Positions 12,701-22,970 of a stretch of 64,000 nucleotides of DNA are shown piece by piece. Location of the stretch: positions 52,988,773 to 53,052,772 of the forward strand of contig NC_079495.1 in NCBI RefSeq assembly GCF_030052815.1, written 5' to 3'. This DNA comes from Hevea brasiliensis (taxonomy: Eukaryota > Streptophyta > Magnoliopsida > Malpighiales > Euphorbiaceae). Below the pieces are notes generated by a model. The model worked only from the letters and a program-made list of their open reading frames with translations. It ran no database searches and was not told the DNA's origin. Each line of letters opens with the position of its first letter. Position 1 is the stretch's first letter. A program made the position numbers and the translations under genes.

Positions 12701-13290
12701 TGAGGTAATAATTCATCTTTCAATAATTGCAACAACATAGTAAATGACTCATTACTCCATCGACCAAGGCTCTTGATATGGAGCAATTTGACTAAGCAAG
12801 ATAACTTTGAGCTCTTAGAACCTTGGTATAATGGTTGCTCAAAATCTCTTAGTAACCTATAGAATTTATTCGCTTCCTCATTCGGTTCCTCTTTATGAAT
12901 ATCACTAGCGAAGATATCTGTATCCATATCATTTGTATCTTGACCACAAAACTCTGGATATATAAAAATGTCTTAAATGTCATGCATCTCATTGCTAGGC
13001 TCATCTTCACTTTGTTGAACACTTTCTAAATTATATTCAGATTCACCTACCCTTTCTCCATGGTGATACCAAAATGTATAATTACGTATTATTCCATACA
13101 CCTTGAGGTGTGTCCCTACCACTTCTCGTGTGGCGGAATACGTGTTACTACACTTGACACGTGGACAACGTACTTCCCCACGCCTCCCAGTCTTCTTAAA
13201 AGCATAGTCCAAAAATTCCTCAACCCCACGTAAATATACATCATTAAGACGATCACCAACAAGATCCATCCATCCTTTACTAGGAGCCAT
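9713..13290 (-). pseudogene. CACTA TNP2-type transposase, disrupted
   Basis: This is the catalytic transposase gene, which cuts and joins the CACTA ends. The start MAPSKGWMDL opens a Transpos_assoc domain (13060-13290). The TNP2 (Transposase_21) domain follows (about 12500-11560, with IPGPEGPGDAIDIYLQPL and HNLDVMHIEKN), then DUF4218 (about 11320-10880, with SHDCHVLL and IFPPSFFDIM). After introns at 10593-10694 and 10397-10504 comes DUF4216 (9713-10396, with RFHTEYHDQGLRTQNSGV and YYGVLTEIIQLQY). Three lesions are visible: an in-frame TAA at 12973-12975, a one-base loss in a T run near 11989-11993 (the frame changes just before the ACPCCNKDTCWMR motif), and an in-frame TAG at 10706-10708. 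The exon junctions restore phase exactly, which supports the gene model. It is a recent pseudogene. Confidence 0.93.
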
Positions 13291-14681
13291 TATCTAATAA
13301 ATTGATAGTTAGAAATATAACCTATAAAAATAAGCAAACATATTTGACAAGAAAAAAATTTAGTTTAAAATTTAGGTTACATTATTCAATAAATAAATAT
13401 TAAAAAAATTAAATAACATTGATCACAAAAAGGATGGTGCCAAAATATTATATGAAGTGGAAATTTAAAAGTATGGTTAGAATGGAGGAATTTGAAAGAC
13501 AAAGAACTATAAAAGTGAATTTTCTAAATACAGAAGGACTTATGGAATAATTGTGCATTGATCAAAGAAAGGGAGACACTTGGTAAAATAAAAGTCACTC
13601 CTTTTTGTTCCTAAATCAATCAGCTGTACTCTCAATCTCCCTCAATTTTTCATTTTCCTTCATCCTCTATTTTTTGTTTCTTCTTTTATTCATTTTTGTT
13701 AATTAATAATATATATTTATTTTATACGTGTATTAGTATTTTTATATTTTAATAAGATTATTAAAATTTAAAAAAATATTTTTAAAAAAAAAATAAAAGT
13801 CATTTTCCTTAAATATGGCATAATTAAAATTTTATTTTTAAGTTTAAAAAATATTAAATTTATGAATTTATATTTTTAATAATTTTTCTACTTATCTTTT
13901 AATTTAAAAAGAAAATCAAAATAATTCCATTTTTTTCTCTCATTTTCTTTTAATCTAAAGTAAATATTAATGATTGACAATAAATAATAGCTAGTTACAA
14001 TATAAAATTTTGATTTCTAGTTCTCAGCTTACCTAAAATCTCACATTACTTACTTTTGAAACTCATTAATAACAACCTTCAATCTTAAGAACTAATTTGG
14101 GCATGAGAACATTGGTTATGGGCTAGGCTAGCGGGACTCATCCATATTCCATAGGCCTATTCTTCAATTTTCTCTAACTATGGGCTAATCTCTCTTAGTT
14201 TGAGCTTTTCTCATAAATTTGGCTCCATAGATAGTTCTTAATTTTCATTGGATTACTAGTGTTTTATTATGAGGTAAAAGCTTCAAAGATTATTAATGGT
14301 AGCTATAATGAGATTTCTACTTATTATCAATCTCATTATTCATTTCTACAACATATTATTTATATCATATAGGGATATTTTTATAGTAAGTATATATTAT
14401 ATAAGGACCAATTTATAAAAATATAGGGGCTTAATTGTAAGTGTTTTTATTGTAAAGCTATATTTTAAAATATATAGATGCTTATTCATAATTATTTATA
14501 TTATATAGGATCAAGATTGTTGAGTCGTACTTTTGATAAGTTAATGGACTATGCATAAACTAGCACAAGATCCTTACATGTGTAACATATGCACCTATTG
14601 TGGAGCTTTTGAACTTAAGGGTCATGTCAAATTATTTTAGTCCAAAGTGTCCTAAATTTTCACACTCTAATTAAATTAGTA
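13291..14681. other. CACTA internal spacer upstream of the transposase gene
   Basis: The first few hundred bases must hold the transposase promoter. The rest is very AT-rich (poly-A and poly-T runs at 13730-13920). No coding signal or recognised repeat is seen. Confidence 0.4.
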
Positions 14682-14745
14682 ATTAATTCAAGGCATATTT
14701 CATGTTGACTATAGGAGAGGAGGTCATTATCTAGCTAATTCAACT

Positions 14746-14817
<72 letters not shown>

Positions 14818-15020
14818 CGATATTTTGGAGAAAAAAAAATATTTAAGAGTAAAACTAAAAGCCAATAACCTGTATATGCATAAATTAATTTATTTTGATT
14901 TTGTTCATATGTCAAGTTTTATAGTGTCTTTTATGGAATTGTGAATACAATTATTAATTAATTCAAGGCATATTTCATGTTGACTATAGGAGAGGAGGTC
15001 ATTATCTAGCTAATTCAACT

Positions 15021-15051
<31 letters not shown>

Positions 15052-15200
15052 TCTTTCCATATTATGGAGAAAAAAAATTATTGAAGAGTAATACTAAAAG
15101 CCACGTCAATAACCTTTATATGCATAAATTAATTTATTTTGATTTTGTTCATATGTCAAGTTTTATAGTGTCTTTTATGGAATTGTGAATACAATTATTA
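14682..15200. repeat. Tandem duplication of about 270 bp with (AT)n microsatellites
   Basis: The segments 14682-14954 and 14955-15200 are near copies. Both contain the stretch GGAGAGGAGGTCATTATC, then an (AT)n run, then the same tail ending in GTGAATACAATTATTA. The AT run is about 32 units in the first copy (14749-14813) and about 14 in the second (15025-15052). Confidence 0.9.
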
Positions 15201-15777
15201 AACTTGGTTGGTGGATGGTCAATTTGGAAAGAAATTCCTTGTAAAAACATGTGATATAAAATCTTGATTCTGGCTACATCTACCTTCCCTCTTCCCTTTG
15301 TTCAATATTATAATATATGGTGGTTGAGCAATACTCAAATTAAGATTTCAATTAAAATAAATAAACAAATAGATAAATAATATTTATCCTGCATTGCTAA
15401 TTTGTTGACAGATTTTATCTTTTTTTCTTTTTTTTTCCCTCTATATATTCTTACCATTTCAATAAATCAGTTATCCTCTATCCCAAACATTCCAGTGTTA
15501 ATATCCGTTCCACAGGGATTAACAACCTTCCAAACAAATTTTTAGGTGAAATTATTTGCATTGCACTAATTAATACCTGATTAATAAGTACACTTTGGCC
15601 TGCAAGCAGTATCCTACCATACAACCATTCTTGGTCAGTAACAAATTTAATATTGCAGGCAGTATTGCAGGGTTAATTCTCACTCCAAATAAATTCACTC
15701 ATTAGTTTAAAAATGGTTACTCACTTCTGCAATATTGCAGGGTCTATTCTCAACATCTGTCACTAATGGAGAATTTG
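15201..15777. other. CACTA internal spacer
   Basis: Non-coding sequence between two local duplications. It contains short repeats of TATTGCAGG (near 15650-15740). Nothing else is recognised. Confidence 0.35.
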
Positions 15778-16588
15778 GCATATTAACATCTTGAATCTAA
15801 AAGAATTGTGAGAGCACTCAACAATAATCTATTCCATAAAAGTTATGATTTCCAATCTAATTGATATCTAAAGAATAAGTCGGATGAAAGACACTAAGAA
15901 GAGTTTTCATGAACAAAAATCAAATCTAAAAATGATAGAATTAAAGAAATCTAGAAGAGAAAGAAAGGATTTGAGTTGCTAAAATTTGTAATTATTTGCA
16001 GGATTTCAGATATGGTTTTACTGTCAAAATAAAGATTCTAAGCTTCACATTAGAATTCCTTAGGTATTAAGCCCCTGTTTATAAATTCTAGTGCTGATCA
16101 ATAATTAATATAACTCTAATATGAAGTTAGCTTACTGCAACCAAATAAATTTGAACTATTTAATTCAATTATCCAATATTAATCAATTTAATTTCTAACT
16201 CTCTCTCTCTCCACAATCTTTCTTTTAATCTTCCCCTTCTTTTTCACCTTCTCTCATTTTTTCTATTTCCTCTGAACAACCCCATATTAACATCTTGAAT
16301 CTAAAAGGATTGTGAGAGCACTCAACAACAATCTATTCTATAAATTATGATTTCCAATATAATTGATATCTAAAGAATAAGTTAGATGGAAGATAGCTAA
16401 GAAGAGTTTTTATGAACAAAGATCAAATTTGAAAATGGAAGAACTAAAGAAATCTGGAAGAGAAAGAAAAGATTTGAGTGGCTAAAATCTTTGTAAGATT
16501 TCAGATATGGTTTTACTATCAAAATAAAGATTCTAAGCTTCACATTAGAGTTCCTTAGGCATCAAGCCCTTGCTCATAAATCCTAGTG
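15778..16588. repeat. Direct duplication of a segment of about 310 bp, spacing about 507 bp
   Basis: 15778-16093 and 16285-16588 are diverged copies. Shared landmarks are ATTAACATCTTGAATCTAAA at the start, GATTTCAGATATGGTTTTAC in the middle and ATTCTAAGCTTCACATTAGA near the end. The copies differ by substitutions and small gaps. No open reading frame runs through either copy. Confidence 0.85.
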
Positions 16589-17622
16589 AAAACAAGCGTG
16601 ATGTGCATTAGGATCAACTTTTAATTTTAAGTCGCTAATTTTAACAAGAAATAGGGTTAGTTTATATTATTGTCATTTATCATTTTTATTAACTAATTAA
16701 AAAACATATGCTTGGTGTTACCTAAGCACATGCATAAGAAAAGGTAGGCATTATTTATCATCTTCACCACTTTAAATAATGTTGACAATAAGGGATAAAA
16801 TGCAAATGAAGGAATAATGCTAACTTGTGCTTGGTGGGTTGTTGAACTAAATGCTAACAGATATGTGCTCTAAACATCACAAGAACATTTAGGAGTTTAA
16901 CAAGAGATGAGGATTAAGGAAGTGGAGGGAAAGGAGAAGGTCTTGTTGTTCAGTTAGATTAGAAGGTGAAGGGAAAATGAAGGTAAATTATTTCCCTCCC
17001 TAACAAATTAACAATTACACATACAGGTATTAAAGCACTTAGAATTTAAAAATTAAATAGGAAGAAAAAGAACCCTAGACAGAACTTCCATTTGGATACT
17101 CACCTTATCCTTGATCAGAAGTAGGATAGTTATCAAAACAAGTACATCTTGTATTCTAAGTCCTTTAGGAACACCATCTACAATCAGATGGAAACAACAT
17201 ATTTGCTGTAGATCAAACAAAGCATCAAAGAATTTGTAAGACAAGATAATATAAAATTCATGATGAGAGAATCAATCACCTGCAAAGTTTGGCGAGTCAG
17301 TTATATCTTCAGTAATGTGAGATAAGAAAAGAACCCCATAACTGAAATTGAGGTTGAAAAGACACCACAGATCAGTAGAGAAATAGGCACAACATCCGGT
17401 TCAAAAACAAAGAATAAATGAATTCATACATATTAAACTTGGCAGGAAAAAAAAAATGAAAGCACAGCACTCTTTGAGAAAGTGATATGGAGGTATGAAA
17501 ATTAGATTACTAAGCTAAAATGCCAATATGATTCCAGCCTGCAGCTGGAGTTATGGATACAATGGTTTATTTCAATTACAAAAACAACTACTTCATGATA
17601 CATTGAAATTAAAAAAAAAAAA
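16589..17622. other. CACTA internal spacer; possible captured exon near 17060-17280
   Basis: Mostly non-coding. On the minus strand a stretch from an AG at about 17281 down to about 17107 reads openly in one frame, with LIVDGVPKGLRIQDVL, and ends close to GATAAGGTGAGT, which resembles a splice donor. I do not recognise the protein. It may be another captured exon or chance. A poly-A run lies at 17611-17623. Confidence 0.25.
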
Positions 17623-18660
17623 ATCAAGAATATAAGTAGCATTGACAGTGGCATCCACTTGATCAAAGAAAGATTTCGCTACAGAAGAGTTTTTGTTGTT
17701 CTTGATGATCTGGATCAATTGAAACAAGTGGATGCATTGGTGGGAGACCGAAATTGGTTTGGCCGAGGAAGTTGATTCATCATTACAACGAGAAATGCTC
17801 ATTTGCTATATCAACTCCAAGTGCTCTTACAATATGAGGTCAAAGAACTGAATCATGAAGAGTCCCTTGAGCTTTTCAGCTGGCATGCCTTCAAGCAAAT
17901 ATATCCAGCAAATGAATAGGTGAAGATTTCAAGTGAAGATTTCAAATGAAGTGTTGGATTATGTTGTAGGACTCCCAATAGCCCTTGAAGTTTTAGGTTC
18001 TTATTTGTGCAAAAGACGCATACCTGAATGGAAAAGTGCGGTGGAGAAATTAAGAAAAATTCCTCACCAACAAATTTAGAAAAAGCCTAGAATAAGTTTT
18101 GATGCATTGGATGATGATAAAATAAAGGATATTGCTTGCTTCTTTGCTGGTGTAGATAAAGATCATGTAGCTAAAATACTGGATGGATGCGGTTTCTTTC
18201 CAGAAATTGGTATTCGTGTTCTCATCCAAAGGTCTCTAGTGAAAATTGATTGTTGGAACAGGTTGGTGATGCATGATCTATTACGGGATATGGGAAGGGA
18301 GATTGTCCGAGTAGAATCACTAAACCATCCAGGGGAACGCAGCAGACTTTGGTTTCATGAGGATGTTTTGCAAGTACTCAAAAAGCACATGGTAAATTAA
18401 CAAACTCAACGTTTGTATTAGGTTAGCTGTATATGCAAATGTCCATTCTCTAATCCCAAGCTGGGATTTGAACTTTGTCATTGCACTAGCGTATAGTGTA
18501 GTTTTCTAATGATCCTATTTTGTTGGTTTTTAGGGGATGGATGTTGTTGAGGGTCTCATGCTTGATGCACGTGCTTCAAAAGATGTATTTCTGAGCACAG
18601 AGTCATTTACAAAGATGAATCATTTGAGATTGCTCCAAATCAATGTTGTCCATCTTACGG
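17623..18660 (+). pseudogene. Captured TIR-NBS-LRR resistance gene fragment (NB-ARC to first LRR)
   Basis: This is a decayed piece of a TNL immune receptor on the strand opposite to the CACTA genes. Motifs in order are kinase-2 (VFVVLDDLDQL, about 17680), RNBS-B (FIITTRN, after an in-frame TGA), the GLPL motif (GLPIALEVLGSYL, about 17970), RNBS-D (DIACFFAGVDKD, about 18130), and the MHD motif (MHDLLRDMGREIVR, about 18270). An intron follows at 18392-18533 (GT to AG, phase 0), then an exon with VVEGLMLDA and FTKMNHLRLLQIN, the start of the leucine-rich repeats. The TIR domain, P-loop and nearly all of the LRR are absent. Stops occur within the RNBS-B stretch, near 17920 and near 18080, and a frameshift precedes GLPL. 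The retained intron means capture at the DNA level. Confidence 0.9.
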
Positions 18661-18665
18661 GAAGA

Positions 18666-18744
18666 CAATAATGCAGAGCACAGATGAAACCACATGCCCT
18701 TAATGTTAAACAGAGCAGTCAATAATGCAGAGCACAGATGAAAC
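18666..18744. repeat. 25 bp direct repeat at the end of the captured fragment
   Basis: 18666-18690 and 18720-18744 are identical 25-mers starting CAATAATGCAGAGCAC. They begin within a few bases of where resistance-gene homology stops, so they may mark the capture junction. Confidence 0.8.
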
Positions 18745-19850
18745 TAGCAGCTAGAGGTACACAGCGTGGAAACTAACAAGACCCAACAATCCAACAATCC
18801 AACAAAACCCAACAGGAAACTAACAAGCTTAGTGGAGTAAGGAATGGAATGAAAAACAATGGAAGAAAAAGGATAGTTTGAATAAGCAGAAAAATAGCTC
18901 CTACGGCAAATGTAGCCACAAAAATGAGATTGAAATCAATCTGCGTCTATGCCCAAAGCAAACAGAATGCCATGAACATTTGGAAAATAGAGGCACCAAC
19001 CAACCATGAAGCTAAACAAATCGCAGGTGTGAAAGTTTCAGATCATATAATTGTGCCCAACACAAGATTATAGATCTCGCCACCGAGAAATTCAATGCTA
19101 GCAAGTCATATAGAAAATATAAATGCTTGAGGATTTTTACTTTTTGAGATAAGTAAATCAACAAGACCCAATAGTCCAACAAAACCCAACAACCAAGAAG
19201 AGCATAAAAACCTCCAAGAATCTCCATATCACAAAAATCACAACAGGAAATAATTAAAGTGCCTAGCTGAATGGATGAAAGAACACCACAAAATAAAATC
19301 AAGTTCTTCCATTAGAACACGCAAGAGAAAGTTTTTTCCTCAAAAATAGAATCAATTACATGGTCGGAATCAAAACTTGCTAAACAAATTTAGCATCAAA
19401 AGGAACTCAACAATTGGAATTGAAATTGTAAATGTAAAACATACCTATTGAAGACACACCCACACAAAGAATACTTCCAAATCCACGCTTGGCAACAGGT
19501 GAAAGCTTTCAAATCTAGGTTGCGAGAATCTGGAACACTCAATTTTGAATGAAACCCTAAGGACCAATTAACTCTACTCTTATAGAACCCTATGAAACAC
19601 GTATGTTAAGGCTGCAACATTAGGGAGAAATTGGTTTTGTGTGGAAGTTACTAATTGGAAGGAATTAGGAAACCTTAGAGACAAAAGAAAAAACCCGCCG
19701 CTGGAGGGAAACCAAATTCTAAAAGGAAAAAAGTATAATTAATCAACAAGGGCAATATTTTTCCTTGTAAAAGACTTTTAAAAATTAAGAAAATAAATCA
19801 ATAAAAAAAGTTTATATATAATGACCAAATTTTATTGTTTAACGAGGAAA
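18745..19850. other. CACTA internal spacer
   Basis: No gene is recognised. Short repeats built on CCAACAA and AACAAGACCCAA occur near 18775-18830 and 19155-19195. An open frame on the minus strand at 19012-19302 has low-complexity hydrophobic content and no recognisable family. Confidence 0.35.
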
Positions 19851-19982
19851 TTTTATAATGGTTGTTAAAATTTTACATAATTACAACCAATTATAGCATT
19901 GGTCGTTATTCATATATTATTAACGAGGAAATAATAATTCGGTTGTTAAAATTGGTCGTTAAAAGTAATAATTCTTGTAGTG
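19851..19982. repeat. CACTA right subterminal repeats and terminal inverted repeat
   Basis: It contains TCGTTAAAA, GTCGTTATT, AACGAGG and GTTGTTAAAATT motifs matching those of the left end, and finishes in TTCTTGTAGTG. It is shorter than the left subterminal region. Confidence 0.85.
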
Positions 19983-19985
19983 TTA

Positions 19986-22970
19986 TTCATTTGAGGTTCC
20001 GAAGATTTTAAGGAAAATCCGGCGGAGTACCGGCTAAAAATGGAGAAAACAGTTCTTCGGAACCTGTTAAAAACACTTCCAATATACAATTTCATTCATT
20101 CTCAACTCCAATATCATCAATAAAACTCAATATCAATATCTCAATAATTTGTCAATTTCAGGTCTCAACAACCTTTTCATTTCTCAAAACATCCCTTTCT
20201 CAGGGTTCTCATATATAAACAACCATTAAATACTCAAATTAATACCATACATAACCATAAATCTTTATTATTTATATGAACCTCAAAATACATTACCTAA
20301 ATCCCAAATACATATGAGAAAATAAAAAGTTAATTACAAAATGACAAAATGACATCTAGTGTCCTACCAATGCACTGCAGGTGACGAGGTGACATGGACA
20401 CTGAGCAGAACTACCGGATAGACTCACCCAGTCTGTGGTCTACTGGACTCACGATCGGTATCTCCAGTACCTACCCGTGGCAAAAGCAACGCGCTAAGCA
20501 ATAATGCTTAGTGGTGCAATAATATAATAACAAGAAAATAGCAAGAAAACGAATATATATTGAATGTATATGATTCATTTGTTTAGTATGGTTATATATA
20601 CATTAATTCAGTAACTTTGTTCACTTTCATTCATTTGGTTGCCCAAGTAACCTACACTAGACGCATCGGATCGGATAACGGTAACCGCACTGGGTACCTA
20701 GTACCTCGGGCCGTCACACCATCGGTCACATATGCATCTCCCGGCAGGCAAATGTAATGCTAACAAGCTGTAAATAATATCAGGCACAAGGACAAGTCTC
20801 AATACAAAGTCAGAATGGCTAAAAGCCATGAAATCTCGGAATGGCATATTGCCATGTGCAGTACTGCTAACTGAACCCTATTGGCATGCCAAACTATCCA
20901 AACCAATCTTGTTAGGTATACTAGGGCATTTGAAACTTTTAAATTCTTCAATTTGTGAATTTCAACTTTTTTGGTGTCACTATTCATCATTGGTCAACAA
21001 AAATGTTGACTTTTAGAATAAAAATGTGTACATTGACTTTGGCACTCTCAACATACCACATTTGGTGTTTAAAACTTGTTGGCATTAAGTGTTAATACCA
21101 TTTCAAAGTATAAACCCACACAAGCAGAATTTTCAGTTTTGGTGAGTCAACTTCACTGTTCTATTGGACACTGTTACTGTTGGAATTTGAAGAAATGTAA
21201 AACATGAAAGTTGTTCCTTATTTTTTCTAGTTGAATTTCCTTTTTTGAATCACTCCATTTGGAGTTTTGTAGCTCTAGATATGGCCCAAAAACCCAAGCT
21301 GGCCGGATTGCCAAATCTGCAGATTTACCATATCTACAGTGCATGAACAGTAACTAGAGTCACTTGGTTGGATGGGTTCTGGCCATAATTTGGGGTAGGT
21401 TCCTTCATGAAAGTTGTTTGTCTATGTCTTAACTTATTGCTGTAAAAATTTCAGGCCAATTGACAAAATCTACAGTGAGTTATGGCCAAATGAACAGTTA
21501 CTGTTCATTTGGTCAATTCTGCAGAGGCAGTTTCAGGGTTCTGGATTGGGGCCAAGTTTTGGTCCTCTTGCTTTGGTCTTTTGGGCATGGTTTCTTCAGC
21601 AAAAATATGCCATTATAAGCCTAGTTTCATGTCCAATTGGCCAAACATCAATTGGACTAACACAGCCCAAGTTATGGCAGTGCAAAGGGACTGAATTTTT
21701 AGTCCCTATGCTGCTGTCCATAGGCAGATTTCACCTTCACTTTACCATCCAATTTTTCAGTTCTAATTACGGTCAACCTACCTAAAATGGTCACTAATTG
21801 ACCATTAAAAAGTTCTCTAACCATTTCCTAAGCTAAGTCATAATTTCACCTTTCCAAACCCTAATGTCCAAACCAATTACTCATAAACCTTGATTAACAT
21901 GCTTAGTTCAATCTCCATGCATATTAATACCTTAACCATGATTTCCAACCACTCTAAGTTTATTAAACAATCAAACTCAATCTCCCATAGGGCTGCTGAA
22001 TTCTTTGGTGGAGATACACATGAATTTGTTTCATTATTTCACAATATCTAATTCATTACAAGCCTAAATCATGGAATAAATGAGTTTTACTACACATATA
22101 TGCACTAACCTTGTTGTATGCCAATCCAAGCTTGAGAAAGCTTCACTTTCTTTCTTCTTCTTGGCTGCCAAAAGACTATGCAAGGTACTAGAACAAATTT
22201 TAGTGAAAGGAAACTAGGGTTTTAGGGTGAAATGAAGGAGAGAATTATGCTTTGATCAAGTTGTCAATGGTGGCTTGGTTATCCAAGGGTTTCGGCTGGT
22301 TTGGGATAAGGAAGAAGGCAGCTGCATTTTTGTTTCTTTTGGTCTTCATTTGTCTTTTTATTTGTTAGTCAAAGGATAGCTCAATTGTGATTGGTTGGTG
22401 AGTAAGTGAGTGACATCATATGATGTCATTTTTGCATTATTTTGCATTTTCTTTTCTTTTCTTTCACTACTCATTTCAAATTTCATTTCTAGTAATGTTT
22501 ATTCATATTTTATGTTATATTAATTATTTACTCAACTGGACAAGTCGGCCAAAACTCACCTCGGAAGGTGAAATGACCAAAATGCCCTCCGTTTGGCTTA
22601 ACGGGTCAAAATTGTCTGTACCGATTGAAAAATTTTCCTAGGTATTTTCTTGGCATTCTAATGCCATGGGAACCTCAATAACCCTTCTCTGGAGTCCCAA
22701 AAATTATTTTATAATTTTTCTCTCGGGTCTAGGGCTCCTCGTTGCGAGAACTGCAACTTCCCTCCGGTTACCCATCGCTTGGGCACCGGCTCGTTTAACT
22801 TGGTTGTATTTTATTTCTAAAATTTTTACTAAATTTTTCTTATTAATATTTGAGTTAATTATGATCCCTGACTTTAGTTTAATTATTTTTCTGAACGTTC
22901 TAGCTGTCCGGACCGACACCGGTCACCGAAACAGTAGAATGTACGGAGCGGTTACCGGGAGGGTGTTACA
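19986..22970 (-). repeat. Element A right (5') LTR, second piece
   Basis: The LTR resumes directly after the TTA duplication of the CACTA insertion and runs to TGTTACA at 22970. Its last 1307 bp match 1-1306. The sequence immediately right is the middle of a B-family LTR, so element A inserted inside element B. The hairpin at 20494-20511 and the palindrome TGACATCATATGATGTCA at 22411-22428 are described separately. Confidence 0.92.
20494..20511 (-). other. Conserved LTR hairpin, element A form
   Basis: CTAAGC, loop AATAAT, GCTTAG, followed by TGGTGCA. It is the counterpart of the CTGAGT/ACTCAG hairpins in the B-family LTRs, with compensating changes at two base pairs. Confidence 0.6.

Larger units (their letters stand above)
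6286..19982 (-). mobile_element. CACTA (En/Spm) DNA transposon, 13.7 kb, with captured host DNA
   Basis: The element begins CACTACAAGAA and ends TTCTTGTAGTG, inverted termini of the CACTA superfamily. It is flanked on both sides by TTA (6283-6285 and 19983-19985), the 3 bp target duplication expected for this superfamily. Removing it rejoins a continuous gypsy LTR. Both of its genes, a TNPA-like gene (7620-9465) and a TNP2 transposase gene (9713-13290), run on the minus strand. Subterminal repeats with TCGTTAA cores fill both ends. About 6.5 kb between the transposase gene and the right end is non-transposon sequence: two local duplications and a fragment of a TIR-NBS-LRR gene. The TNP2 gene is disrupted, so this copy could move only if helped from elsewhere. 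Confidence 0.95.

Noticed and set aside
14727..14915. Open frame with repeated Ile-Tyr
   Set aside because: It is a translation of the (AT)n microsatellite.
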